A stretch of 64,000 nt of DNA, from assembly GCF_000014285.2 (NCBI RefSeq), contig NC_008343.2, positions 1,452,501-1,516,500 of the forward strand, read 5' to 3'. Positions within the stretch are counted from its first letter, which is position 1; every line of letters starts with the position of its first letter. The translations under genes and the position numbers were made by a program. Source of the stretch: Granulibacter bethesdensis CGDNIH1. Its GTDB lineage: Bacteria; Pseudomonadota; Alphaproteobacteria; Acetobacterales; Acetobacteraceae. Below are positions 10,196 to 19,586 of this stretch, piece by piece. The notes beneath the pieces are model-generated. The model had not been told where the DNA came from. It worked only from the letters and a program-made list of their open reading frames with translations, and ran no database searches.

Positions 10196-13100
10196 ATGAA
10201 TGTCTCCATGCCCTTCATCCTGCGTCCGGTGGCAACGATCCTGCTTTCCATCGGTATTCTGCTGACCGGGATCATCGCGTATCGCTTTCTGCCGGTTTCC
10301 GCCTTGCCCAGTGTTGATCTTCCCGCGATCGTGGTGTTCGTCAATCAGCCCGGCGCCGATCCGGAAACCATGGCAAGCTCCATCGCCGCACCGCTGGAGC
10401 GCAGGCTGGGAGAGATTTCCGGTGTCATGGAGTTGATCTCCACCAACTCCGTGGGTGCCAGCAATATCGTCGTGATTTTCGATCTCGACAGAAGCGTCGA
10501 TTCCGCTGCACAGGATGTGCAGGCAGCCATCAATGCCGCCCGCGCCGATCTTCCATCCGATCTTCCGGTCAGCCCCTTCATCCGCAAATTCAATCCTGCT
10601 GAGGCGCCGGTCATGATGATCGCGCTGACCTCCGACAGCCATACCATTCGCGAGCTGTACGATCTGGCAGACAGTATGCTCGGACAGAGACTGGCTCAGG
10701 TGAACGGTGTCAGTCAGGTACAGATCAATGGCGCGGAAAAACCCGCTGTCCGTATCAGCACCGATCCTATGCGTCTGGCAGCGGCCAGCCTGTCCGGACA
10801 GGATCTGTATAATGTTGTTCGCAACACGAATGTCACCCAGCCAACCGGTGTCATCGAAAATGGGGATGTACGCCGCGCCATTCTGATCAACGGCCAGATC
10901 GATGATGCAGAATCCTATCGGAAGGTCGTGCTCAAGGCATCGAATGGCGGCTTTTTACGTCTGGGAGATATCACCGATATCGTAGATGGCGTGGCGAATA
11001 CGCGGCTTTCCGCCACCAGCAATGGAAAGCCTGCGATCCTGCTGCAGATTTCCAAACAATCCGGCGCCAATGTCATCGAGACCGTTGATGGGATAAAAAA
11101 AATCCTGCCCCAGCTTCGCTCCTGGCTTCCCGGTGATATCAACATGGCGATCGTGGTTGATCGCACCGGCACGATCCGCGCAAGCGTCGATGATGTACAG
11201 TTCACATTACTGGTCAGTATAGCGCTGGTGCTGATGGTCGTGTTCGTGTTCATGCGGCGCCTGATGCCGACCATCGCCGCTGCCGTGACTGTACCCCTCT
11301 CCATTTCCGGGACGCTGGGGGCCATGTGGCTTCTGGGCTACTCGCTCGATAATTTCTCTCTGATGGCCATTACCATCGGGGTCGGGTTCGTGGTCGATGA
11401 TGCCATCGTCATGATCGAAAACATCGTCCGTCACATGGAAATGGGCAAAAGCCGTCTTCGCGCCGCCATCGACGGGGCCTCCCAGATCGGTTTCACCGTC
11501 ATTTCCATCACCCTGTCCCTGTTGGCAGTGTTCATCCCGATCATCTTCATGCCGGGCATACAGGGGAGGCTGTTCCACGAATTCGTCATGACGCTGAGTG
11601 TCAGCATTGTCATTTCCGCCGTGGTATCCCTCACCCTGACCCCCATGCTCATGGGGGTGTTTGGACGACAGGTTCATGCGCTGGATAATCCCCTGCTACG
11701 GCGATGGGATGAGCGGGTGGAACACCTGCTGAACGGGATCGAGCGGTTTTACCTTCGAACGCTTGGCTGGGCGCTGAAACATTCCGCTCTTATGCTGCTC
11801 AGCATGGTTCTGACGATTGCCGTCACCGTCACGCTGTACCGCGCTATCCCCAAAAGCTTCCTGCCCATTCAGGATACCGGCCTGTTGCAGGGAAGCACGA
11901 TTGCCAGGCCGGATATTTCCTATGCCGCCATGCGCGATTTACAGCACAGGGCCGAGGCGATCATCCGCGCCGATCCTGCCGTCTTGAATGTGGATGGGCG
12001 TGTCGGCGTCTCGAACGGCTTCAATGCGCTCAATCGAGGCATGATGTATATTCAGCTGAAGCCGCTGGAGAAACGCCATGTTTCGTCAGAACAGGTGATC
12101 GCCAGACTCAGGCCGAAACTCGGCACCATTCTCGGGCTGGAGACATTTCTGCACTCCGCACAGGACCTTCGGATGGGTGGCAGAGAGGATTCCGGACAGT
12201 TTGAATATGTCCTGCAAGCAGATGATATCAGGGAATTGCGCAGCTGGGCACAGCGTTTACAGAAACGCTTGCAGAGCGTGCCTGAGATTGCCGATGTCTC
12301 CTCCGATCAGGATCATGCCGGACCGGAAATTGATATCATGATTGATCGTGATACCGCTTCCCGTCTCGGTACCACTGTCAGCGGGATTGATTCCGCGCTG
12401 AACAATGCTTTTTCACAGCGACAGATTTCACGCATCTATACTGATCGTAACCAGTATCAGGTGGTGCTTCAGGCCCTGCCATCGCTTCAGAGCAGCCCCG
12501 CCGGGCTGAACACGTTGTATGTCCCTGCCACCAACGTCAACGGCACCGCGGCCCCCGCCACAGCCAGCCGCGCCACGCTTCAGAACGCCACAGGGCAGGT
12601 TACGCTGGGCAGTGCAGTCGGCGGCACGCAGATCGGCGGTAATCAGGTGCCGCTGATGGCACTGGCCCTTACCCAATATACGACCGCCCCCCTCTCCATT
12701 GATCATGAGGCCGGTTTTCCCTCAGCATCGCTCAGCTTCAACATCAAGCCCGGCATTCCGGTCAGCACCGCTCAGGACGCCGTTCTGGAAGCTGTGCGTT
12801 CACTCGGGATGCCCGCCAGCATACGCGGAGAGTTCGGCGGTAATCTCGCCCTGTTCAAAAAAGCCGGGCAGGCCATGCCTTTTCTGCTGATCGGCGCACT
12901 GGCAGCCATCTATGTCGTTCTGGGTGTTCTCTATGAAAGCCTCATCCAGCCGCTGACGATCCTCTCCACACTGCCTTCGGCGGGGCTGGGTGCGCTGATC
13001 GCACTGCTACTTGCAGGGGTTGATCTCTCCCTGATCAGTATTATCGGCATCGTGTTACTGATGGGCATCGTCAAGAAAAACGGCATTATGCTGGTGGATT

Positions 13101-13396
13101 TCGCGCTGGAGCAGCAACGGGATGCAGGTCTGGATGCCGCCAGCGCCATTCGCGAAGCCTGTGCCGAACGGTTTCGCCCGATCCTGATGACAACACTCGC
13201 AGCCCTTCTCGGCGCAGTGCCACTGGCATTTTCCTTCGGCACAGGCGCAGAGCTGCGGCAGCCGCTGGGTATTTCAATCATCGGCGGCCTGATCGCCAGT
13301 CAGATACTGACCCTCTATACGACGCCGATCATTTATCTTGCGCTGGAAAAGCTGGCCAGACGAGGCAAAGCGCGCCCGGCCATTAATCCTTCCTGA
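10196..13396 (+). CDS. mdtC: multidrug efflux RND permease subunit (MdtC-like)
   Basis: The 1066-residue second pump of the operon shows the same architecture as its upstream neighbour: an N-terminal helix with FILRPVATILLSIGILLTG, the proton-relay TIGVGFVVDDAIVMIENIVR, and GIVLLMGIVKKNGIMLVDFA. It starts 3 bases after the mdtB-like stop. Compared with that protein it has an extra stretch of about 30 residues rich in Ala, Thr, Gly and Gln at about residues 778-815 in the second periplasmic loop. It probably forms a mixed trimer with the MdtB-like subunit. It ends 22 bases from the convergent GH15 gene with no clear terminator between them. Confidence 0.93.
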   Translation: MNVSMPFILRPVATILLSIGILLTGIIAYRFLPVSALPSVDLPAIVVFVNQPGADPETMASSIAAPLERRLGEISGVMELISTNSVGASNIVVIFDLDRSVDSAAQDVQAAINAARADLPSDLPVSPFIRKFNPAEAPVMMIALTSDSHTIRELYDLADSMLGQRLAQVNGVSQVQINGAEKPAVRISTDPMRLAAASLSGQDLYNVVRNTNVTQPTGVIENGDVRRAILINGQIDDAESYRKVVLKASNGGFLRLGDITDIVDGVANTRLSATSNGKPAILLQISKQSGANVIETVDGIKKILPQLRSWLPGDINMAIVVDRTGTIRASVDDVQFTLLVSIALVLMVVFVFMRRLMPTIAAAVTVPLSISGTLGAMWLLGYSLDNFSLMAITIGVGFVVDDAIVMIENIVRHMEMGKSRLRAAIDGASQIGFTVISITLSLLAVFIPIIFMPGIQGRLFHEFVMTLSVSIVISAVVSLTLTPMLMGVFGRQVHALDNPLLRRWDERVEHLLNGIERFYLRTLGWALKHSALMLLSMVLTIAVTVTLYRAIPKSFLPIQDTGLLQGSTIARPDISYAAMRDLQHRAEAIIRADPAVLNVDGRVGVSNGFNALNRGMMYIQLKPLEKRHVSSEQVIARLRPKLGTILGLETFLHSAQDLRMGGREDSGQFEYVLQADDIRELRSWAQRLQKRLQSVPEIADVSSDQDHAGPEIDIMIDRDTASRLGTTVSGIDSALNNAFSQRQISRIYTDRNQYQVVLQALPSLQSSPAGLNTLYVPATNVNGTAAPATASRATLQNATGQVTLGSAVGGTQIGGNQVPLMALALTQYTTAPLSIDHEAGFPSASLSFNIKPGIPVSTAQDAVLEAVRSLGMPASIRGEFGGNLALFKKAGQAMPFLLIGALAAIYVVLGVLYESLIQPLTILSTLPSAGLGALIALLLAGVDLSLISIIGIVLLMGIVKKNGIMLVDFALEQQRDAGLDAASAIREACAERFRPILMTTLAALLGAVPLAFSFGTGAELRQPLGISIIGGLIASQILTLYTTPIIYLALEKLARRGKARPAINPS

Positions 13397-13418
13397 ACCT
13401 CGTTTTGTCATAAAGGAT

Positions 13419-15236
13419 TTATGAACGCTCCTTACGTTGATAGGCAGGGCCGCCATCAGCAATGTTCAGGATCGTCGCGATCAGACCAACATGCGAGAAA
13501 GCCTGCGGGAAATTACCAACCTGCCGTTTGCGATGGGGGTCGTATTCCTCGGCAAACAATCCGAGATCACTCTGGATGGCCAGCAGGCGTTCCAGCATTC
13601 TGACGGCTTCATCTTGCCGCCCCTGCAAAACGTAATTATCCGCCAACCAGAAAGTGCAGACCAGAAAAGCACCTTCATCGCCCGGCAGGCCATCCGTGCC
13701 CTCCTCCGTGCGATAGCGGTACACGAAACCATCCTTGAGCAGAGTCCGCTCTATCGCCGCCACGGTCCCCACCATACGGGGATCAGTTGCCGGCAGAAAT
13801 CCGATCAGAGGCAGCACCAGCAGGCTCGCATCCAGCGTATCGCCGCCGAAATACTGCACGAAGCTGTTCATCTCCTTGTTGAAGCCCTCGCGGCAGACCC
13901 GCTCATGCACTTCATCACGCAGGGCACGCCAGTGATCGACTGGCCCCTCCAGCCCGAAATGCTCGGCATTCAGAACCATCCGATCGAAAGCCAGCCAGAC
14001 CATCGCCTTGGAGAAGGTGAAATGCTGACGTCCGCCCCGGACCTCCCACAGCCCTTCATCCGGCTCCTGCCATATGGTTTCGAGATATTTGACCAGCGCT
14101 TTTTCCAGACTCCAGGAGGAAGCCGGCACTTGCAGCCCTCTCTCCCGTGCCTGGTACAGCGTGTCGATGACTTCTCCATAGACATCAAGCTGCAACTGCC
14201 CGGCAGCCCCATTGCCGATGCGAACCGGGGAGGAATTTTCATACCCGGGCAGCCATGGCACTGACCATTCATCCAGACGGCGTTCACCGGCCAGCCCGTA
14301 CATGATCTGGATCTGTTCGGCCTTCCCGGCAATGCTCCGATGCAACCAGTCACGCCATTCCTGCGCTTCCTGCCTGTGGCCGCCATGCATCAGGGCGAAC
14401 AGGGTCAGCGTGGAATCCCGCAACCAGCAATAACGGTAATCCCAGTTACGGCTGCCACCGATTTCCTCCGGCAAGGACGTAGTTGCAGCAGCAACAATGC
14501 CACCGGTTGGGGCATAAGTCAGCGCCTTCAACGTGATCAGCGAGCGTTGCATGACATCCCGCCATGGCCCCTCATAGGTGCACTGGCTGCTCCATTCATG
14601 CCACCATGCCTCGGTATGCCGAAGCTCCTCCTCGGCATCCAGCCGAACCGGAGGAGGCAGATGAGACGGGCCGTAGGACAGAACGAACGGAATTTTCCGG
14701 CCCTCTGTCACCGTAAACCGGGCAATGCTGGACAGATTCTCTCCCTCAATCTCCACCGGCGTTCGCAGCACCGTCATGGCAGGGCCGGCAATGGCAGTAA
14801 TCCCTTCCTCGTCATCAAGATGCATGACCCATGGAACGGAAATCCCGTAATCGAACCGCAGCACAAGATGCATCTGCATCTCTACCGAGCCTTTTCTGCC
14901 CTCCACGATACGGATCAGGGAAGAACCATCGTCGTCCGGGTCCGGATGCACCGGCATGAAGTCGATCAACGCGACTTCACCGGTATCGGTCGTGAAAACC
15001 GTCTCCAGTACCAGCGTATCACCCCGATACCGCCTTGTGATGCTCACCTTTTCCGGGGTCTTGCCCAATGCTTCCGGCGCAATGGCCCAACGACCGTGAC
15101 GTGCCTGCCCCAGAAGTGCGGCAAAGCAGGCTGCTCCATCGAATCTGGGCCAGCAGAGCCAGTCAATGGAACCGTGACGGCTGACCAGTGCCGCCGTCCG
15201 GCAATCACCGATCAGACCATAATCCTCGATAGCCAT
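13419..15236 (-). CDS. glycoside hydrolase family 15 protein (glucoamylase or trehalase type)
   Basis: With the ATG at 15236 the product is 605 residues and starts MAIEDYGLIGDCRTAALVSR, followed by GSIDWLCWPRFD, the usual N-terminus of cytoplasmic bacterial GH15 enzymes. The catalytic (alpha/alpha)6 barrel carries GGSRNWDYRYCWLRDS (substrate-binding loop), a GDEGAFLVCTFWLADNY segment and the C-terminal LFAEEYDPHRKRQVGNFPQA. The family hydrolyses alpha-glucosidic bonds in starch-like glucans or trehalose. No signal peptide is seen, so it is intracellular. A GTG at 15257 that overlaps the stop of an 18-codon upstream frame is an alternative start. The farther ATGs at 15329 and 15410 lack family support. 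Confidence 0.88.
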   Translation of the reverse strand: MAIEDYGLIGDCRTAALVSRHGSIDWLCWPRFDGAACFAALLGQARHGRWAIAPEALGKTPEKVSITRRYRGDTLVLETVFTTDTGEVALIDFMPVHPDPDDDGSSLIRIVEGRKGSVEMQMHLVLRFDYGISVPWVMHLDDEEGITAIAGPAMTVLRTPVEIEGENLSSIARFTVTEGRKIPFVLSYGPSHLPPPVRLDAEEELRHTEAWWHEWSSQCTYEGPWRDVMQRSLITLKALTYAPTGGIVAAATTSLPEEIGGSRNWDYRYCWLRDSTLTLFALMHGGHRQEAQEWRDWLHRSIAGKAEQIQIMYGLAGERRLDEWSVPWLPGYENSSPVRIGNGAAGQLQLDVYGEVIDTLYQARERGLQVPASSWSLEKALVKYLETIWQEPDEGLWEVRGGRQHFTFSKAMVWLAFDRMVLNAEHFGLEGPVDHWRALRDEVHERVCREGFNKEMNSFVQYFGGDTLDASLLVLPLIGFLPATDPRMVGTVAAIERTLLKDGFVYRYRTEEGTDGLPGDEGAFLVCTFWLADNYVLQGRQDEAVRMLERLLAIQSDLGLFAEEYDPHRKRQVGNFPQAFSHVGLIATILNIADGGPAYQRKERS

Positions 15237-15253
15237 GGGAAGATCATCGAGCG

Positions 15254-15307
15254 TCACAGCGCACCACCTGCTGAAAACGGCATGAAGGGGGTATTTATCA
15301 GACGCAT
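15254..15307 (-). CDS. possible 17-residue leader peptide before the GH15 gene
   Basis: A short frame on the minus strand (ATG at 15307, TGA at 15254) encodes MRLINTPFMPFSAGGAL. It is preceded by an excellent Shine-Dalgarno, AAGGAG, with 7-base spacing, which is better than anything before the GH15 start. Its TGA overlaps a GTG that is in frame with GH15, and the GH15 ATG follows 17 bases later, so translation could be coupled. It could be a true leader peptide or simply a site that loads ribosomes. There is no homology evidence. Confidence 0.35.
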   Translation of the reverse strand: MRLINTPFMPFSAGGAL

Positions 15308-15584
15308 CTCTGTCTCCTTCTTCTTTCATGCAGCCCTGACCAACGGAGCTATAACACCCGGTTTGCGACAGGAAGCACCTAGCCTGCCTTGATATTTCCT
15401 CTGACGGCAACGCCCCGCACCAGAAAACGGGATACTGGGCGGTCTATCGCAACCTTGACTTTCCGAGGCATTTTCCAGATATGAGCGCATCAATACGCAT
15501 TGTGCGTAATGGCGTTCCCGATCAACGAGACCAATCCCGGCCAAGGCCGGTTTCGGCGGCCGAGAGCGCGCGAAGCAGCATTCA
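15308..15584. other. divergent promoter region between GH15 and the DEAD-box helicase
   Basis: Apart from the short leader frame, this spacer appears non-coding. On the plus strand TTGACT at 15455-15460 followed by GATATG at 15478-15483 (17-base spacing) is a possible promoter for the helicase, giving an untranslated leader of about 95 bases. A perfect inverted repeat TACGCA-TTG-TGCGTA lies at 15494-15508 inside that leader and could be an operator or a small hairpin. Both are weak predictions. Confidence 0.35.
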
Positions 15585-17876
15585 GTGATTGAGATCGCCA
15601 CGTTGAACGAGCAACCAGCCGACAAGGCTGAACCGGCCGACCTTCCCGCCGCAGAACAGGCGGATCAGGACGTCAGCAAAAAGCGCCCCTCCCGCCGGAA
15701 AGCGGCCGCCGCCAAGGCCTCTATCCCAGCCGATAACGAGGCGGAAAAGCCTGTGCGCAGGCGCGCCCCCTCCAAAGCCGTGATGGCTGATGATGTACAG
15801 CCCGAGGCACCGAAGTCACGGGGCCGCCGCACCACGGCCGTCAAAAAAGCCGATCCCGTTCCTGTAGTGGAAGCTGTTGCAGAAACCGCCATAGAAACAA
15901 CGGTGGAAGAATCCGCGCCGCGCGGCAAGCGCCGGGTCTCCCGTGGCAAGGCCGCTCCCTTGACGGCTCAGGAATCAACTGCCGTTGAACCAGTTGAAGA
16001 CACACCCGTTCCGGTTGCGCAACCCGCCCCTGAAACGGCAGCGGCAGTAACGGAGGATACCACTTCCGTCCGGCTTCGGCGCCCGCGTCGTCCAGCCCGC
16101 CATAGTGCCCGTTCTGCAACGGCGCATGCCTCTGTCAGCAACGAGACACAGACCGATTCTTCATTAGTGGAGGAGGCCGCGGAAACCATCCAGCCAGCTC
16201 CGACTGAAGATACTGTCCAGGCAGTCGCACCAGAAGAAGTCGATGATCGCCCGCTTTTCGCCGATCTCGGCCTGTCGGAGCCAGTACAGCGCGCCATTAC
16301 CGAAATGGGCTATCTGCATCCAACCCCGATTCAGGCGCAGGCCATTCCGGTGGTGCTGATGGGCCGTGACGTGCTTGGCTGCGCCCAGACAGGCACCGGC
16401 AAGACCGCCAGCTTCACCCTGCCGATGATGGACATCCTGTCCGACCGCCGTGCCCGTGCCCGGATGCCGCGCAGCCTGATTCTGGAGCCGACCCGAGAAC
16501 TGGCGCTTCAGGTGGCCGAGAATTTCGTCAAATACGGACAATATCTGAAGCTGAACCATGCTTTGTTGATCGGCGGCGAAAGCATGAACGATCAGCGTGA
16601 TGTGTTGAGCAAGGGGGTGGACGTACTGATCGCCACGCCGGGCCGCCTGATCGACCTTTTCGACCGCGGTGGTCTGCTGCTGACCGATACACGCATCCTC
16701 GTCATCGACGAAGCCGACCGTATGCTGGATATGGGCTTTATCCCGGATGTGGAGCGTATTGTCAGCCTGCTGCCACATAACCGGCAAACACTGTTCTTCA
16801 GCGCCACAATGGCGCCGGAAATCCGCCGTCTGGCCGATGCATTCCTTCAGAACCCGAAGGAAATCACGGTTGCCAAGCCTGCCTCCGTCGCCACCACCAT
16901 TACCTCCGGCCTGGCTCTGGTCGGCGAAATGGACAAGCGAAAAGCGCTTCGCCATCTACTACGGCAGGAGAAAGTGCAGAATGCGCTGATCTTCTGTAAC
17001 CGAAAGCGTGATGTCGATATTCTGACGAAATCGCTGGTCAAACACGGGTTTGCAGCCGGCCCGCTGCATGGCGATCTGGCACAGAGCCTGCGTTTCTCCA
17101 CGCTTGAGAAGTTCAAGGCAGGCTCCTTACAGCTTCTGGTCTGCTCCGACGTCGCCGCACGTGGCATTGATATTGGCGGGTTGAGCCATGTATTCAATTT
17201 CGACGTACCGATTCATGCGGAAGATTACGTGCATCGTATCGGCCGCACCGGTCGTGCCGGGCGGGAAGGCGCTGCCTTTACGCTGGCTTCGCCGGATGAC
17301 AAATTTGCCGTCGATGCGATCGAGAAGCTGATCAACGCCCCTATCCCCCGTATCGAGATCGAGGGATTGGAGCGCGCCGAGTGGTCGGAAGAGCCGAATC
17401 GTGGCCGTGGTCGCCGTCATAAAAATGGGAAGGGCGGCAAGGGAAATAACCGCTACGGCAGCCGGGGGCAGGACAACGCAAGGAAAGATCGCGCTTTCAC
17501 CGAAGCCGATGCCAAATCACAGGCTGACATCACGCCTGATCCCGTAGCGGAAGTTGCGACCACACAGCCTGCACCAGCACCAGCCCAGCCAACCCAGTCA
17601 CAGGATCGTCACCATCGCTCCCGCAATGACGAGCATGGCCGGCAGAAGCATTCGGGTGGCCATAACCAGCCGCATGCACCGGGATCAGCATCATCCAATG
17701 CCGCGGTGGAGGATCGTCGTCCGCAATCCGGCCGTGACCGGCGCCGAGATGATGATCTCGGCCCCTCCGTGCGCGGCTTCGGCGATGATGTTCCGGCATT
17801 CATGCTGCTGCCGCGCCGGATTGCCAAAGACATCCGGACTGAAGACACAGCGGACCCTGCCGACGGTCTTTCCTGA
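15585..17876 (+). CDS. DEAD-box ATP-dependent RNA helicase (RhlE-like) with long N-terminal arm
   Basis: The 763-residue protein has three parts. An Ala/Glu/Lys/Arg-rich low-complexity arm fills about residues 1-215. The helicase core (about 220-600) has the Q motif TPIQAQAIP, motif I AQTGTGKT, Ia PTRELALQ, Ib TPGRL, II DEAD in VIDEADRMLDMGF, III SAT and VI HRIGRTGRAG. A basic, Gly/His/Gln-rich tail (about 605-763) then contains GRGRRHKNGKGGKGNN. The core unwinds RNA duplexes with ATP, and the flanking arms probably bind RNA or degradosome partners. RhlE is usually 400-500 residues, so this form is long. The start is a GTG without a strong Shine-Dalgarno, and a TTG at 15603 is an alternative. 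Confidence 0.93.
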   Translation: MIEIATLNEQPADKAEPADLPAAEQADQDVSKKRPSRRKAAAAKASIPADNEAEKPVRRRAPSKAVMADDVQPEAPKSRGRRTTAVKKADPVPVVEAVAETAIETTVEESAPRGKRRVSRGKAAPLTAQESTAVEPVEDTPVPVAQPAPETAAAVTEDTTSVRLRRPRRPARHSARSATAHASVSNETQTDSSLVEEAAETIQPAPTEDTVQAVAPEEVDDRPLFADLGLSEPVQRAITEMGYLHPTPIQAQAIPVVLMGRDVLGCAQTGTGKTASFTLPMMDILSDRRARARMPRSLILEPTRELALQVAENFVKYGQYLKLNHALLIGGESMNDQRDVLSKGVDVLIATPGRLIDLFDRGGLLLTDTRILVIDEADRMLDMGFIPDVERIVSLLPHNRQTLFFSATMAPEIRRLADAFLQNPKEITVAKPASVATTITSGLALVGEMDKRKALRHLLRQEKVQNALIFCNRKRDVDILTKSLVKHGFAAGPLHGDLAQSLRFSTLEKFKAGSLQLLVCSDVAARGIDIGGLSHVFNFDVPIHAEDYVHRIGRTGRAGREGAAFTLASPDDKFAVDAIEKLINAPIPRIEIEGLERAEWSEEPNRGRGRRHKNGKGGKGNNRYGSRGQDNARKDRAFTEADAKSQADITPDPVAEVATTQPAPAPAQPTQSQDRHHRSRNDEHGRQKHSGGHNQPHAPGSASSNAAVEDRRPQSGRDRRRDDDLGPSVRGFGDDVPAFMLLPRRIAKDIRTEDTADPADGLS

Positions 17877-17906
17877 GACCGTCCGGCTGCCCTGCATGAG
17901 GCATTC

Positions 17907-19148
17907 ATGACAATCGCATTGCGGGTCGCTCGTCTCGGCGCGGAGGCTGATGGAGTTTGCCCGGCTGAAGGGGATCATCCGACTATCTACGTTCCGTATG
18001 CCCTGGACGGAGAACTGGTCGAGGTTTCCGAAGCGGGCAAGCGTGGCGATGCGCTGATTGGCCAGATCGAGCGCATTCTGGAACCCAGTCCGCATCGTGT
18101 AGAGCCGGTCTGTCAGCATTTCGGCATTTGCGGCGGATGCGCCATGCAGCATACCGATGATGGCGGCCTTGGCTGGAAAGCTGGACAGGTTGCCTCTGCT
18201 CTCAAAGCAGTGGCACCGGATGTGCTATCTGATGCTTTCAGCACATGGCAAAGCCCACCTGCTGTGCGGCGCAGGATTGATTTCGGGTTGCGCCGTAGCG
18301 GCAAAACCGTTCGGGTCGGGCTGCACCGCGCCCGCTCTGCCGAGATTGTCGACATTCAGCATTGCCCGGTGATTGATCCCTCCCTGATGGAGCTGATTGC
18401 CGCACTGCGTATCGTGCTGCCTACTCTCGCTTTGCTGAAACGTGAAGGCAGCGCTGTCGCCAATATGACGGAAAACGGGATTGATCTGCTGCTGCGCACG
18501 GATCGCCTCCCTTCTGTCGAGGATCGCACCCTGCTGGCGGCTTTCGCCCATCAACACGGGCTGGCCCGCATTTCCTGGGCCGAGGGGGAGCGGGGACGCC
18601 CCGAGGTACTGTGCCAGTTGCGTGACCCCGTTATTACCTTCAGCGGACACAGCATCACGGCCCCTCCGGGCGCCTTTCTTCAGGCCAGCCGCGCCGCAGA
18701 AGATGCCATTATGGCAGCCATCGAAGCCGGACTGCCGAAAAAGCGACGCAAGATCGTCGAATTATTCGCGGGTATCGGTACCTTCACCCTGCGCCTGAAA
18801 CCCGGCATGGCCTATGAAGGCGATGAAGCCGCCGTCGCTGCTGTCAAGCGGGCCGGATTTGGCCAGATCACTCGCAGAGACCTGTTCCGCCAGCCGCTGC
18901 AAGCCGCCGAGCTGCGCGGGGTGGATGTCGTGATTCTCGATCCACCCCATGCCGGTGCGGCGGCACAATGCGCCACGCTGGCACAAGCCAAAGTGCCCCG
19001 GATCATCTATGTCAGCTGCAATCCGCATGCCCTGCGGCGGGATGCCACCCTTCTGGCCGGAGCTGGCTACAGGCTGGTATCGGCCTCAGTGATCGACCAG
19101 TTTCTCTGGTCCACGCAGATTGAAACGGTGGCGGTGTTCAGCCTCTGA
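17907..19148 (+). CDS. class I SAM-dependent rRNA/tRNA uracil-C5 methyltransferase with [4Fe-4S] site (RlmD/TrmA family)
   Basis: The 413-residue protein belongs to the RumA/TrmA family, which methylates C5 of uridine in 23S rRNA or tRNA. A [4Fe-4S] cluster motif is visible as CQHFGICGGCAMQH (about residues 70-83) with the fourth Cys in DIQHCPVID. The SAM-binding region has VELFAGIGTFTLRL. The catalytic motifs are ILDPPHAGA and the nucleophile Cys in RIIYVSCNPHALRRD. Which uridine is modified cannot be decided from sequence alone. It follows the helicase by 30 bases and is likely co-transcribed, giving a small RNA-maturation unit. It needs an Fe-S cluster, and the suf operon lies convergent to it. 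Confidence 0.9.
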   Translation: MTIALRVARLGAEADGVCPAEGDHPTIYVPYALDGELVEVSEAGKRGDALIGQIERILEPSPHRVEPVCQHFGICGGCAMQHTDDGGLGWKAGQVASALKAVAPDVLSDAFSTWQSPPAVRRRIDFGLRRSGKTVRVGLHRARSAEIVDIQHCPVIDPSLMELIAALRIVLPTLALLKREGSAVANMTENGIDLLLRTDRLPSVEDRTLLAAFAHQHGLARISWAEGERGRPEVLCQLRDPVITFSGHSITAPPGAFLQASRAAEDAIMAAIEAGLPKKRRKIVELFAGIGTFTLRLKPGMAYEGDEAAVAAVKRAGFGQITRRDLFRQPLQAAELRGVDVVILDPPHAGAAAQCATLAQAKVPRIIYVSCNPHALRRDATLLAGAGYRLVSASVIDQFLWSTQIETVAVFSL

Positions 19149-19174
19149 TCCGACTGCTCGCGTGCAGGATCAGA
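19144..19174. terminator. hairpin between convergent methyltransferase and suf genes
   Basis: TCTGATCC at 19144-19151 pairs perfectly with GGATCAGA at 19167-19174, with a further TGC/GCA pair possible inside. The hairpin overlaps both stop codons of the convergent genes. There is no U run, so intrinsic termination is uncertain. It may instead block 3' exonucleases. Confidence 0.35.
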
Positions 19175-19562
19175 CGTGGAAGCTTTCCCCGCAGCCACAA
19201 CGGCCTTTTTCATTCGGATTGATAAAGGTGAAACCAGCCTCAAGCTGCTTCACCTGATAATCCATCACCGTGCCGATCAAAAACAGGGTCGCCTTGCGGT
19301 CGATCAGGACGGTGACGCCTTTGTCGATCACCACCTCATCCCCCTCGCCTTTTTCCTCGACCCAGCTCATGTCGTAAGATTTGCCGGAGCATCCCTTGGT
19401 GGATACGGCAATCCGCAACAGCCGTCCCTGCTGGCCGGTCGTATAAAGCTGCTGCAACCGCTCGGCGGCTGCATCGGTCAGTGACATCAACGGTGGCAAA
19501 GCACGACGCGGTGCCGTTCCCGTTGTCTGATTTGTATCGACAGTCATTGCATCATACCCCAT
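19170..19562 (-). CDS. sufA: A-type iron-sulfur carrier protein (HesB/IscA/SufA family)
   Basis: The 130-residue product has the A-type carrier fold with the three cluster-binding cysteines in place: one in STKGCSGKSYDM (about residue 58) and the C-terminal pair in GRCGCGESF (about 123-125). It receives Fe-S clusters from the SufBCD scaffold and passes them to apo-proteins. It is the last gene of the suf operon, 24 bases after sufT. The first 25 residues are an unconserved extension. An ATG five codons in (19547) is an alternative start. Confidence 0.93.
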   Translation of the reverse strand: MGYDAMTVDTNQTTGTAPRRALPPLMSLTDAAAERLQQLYTTGQQGRLLRIAVSTKGCSGKSYDMSWVEEKGEGDEVVIDKGVTVLIDRKATLFLIGTVMDYQVKQLEAGFTFINPNEKGRCGCGESFHV

Positions 19563-19586
19563 GTCAGACCACCCAGTCAGGCCGGC

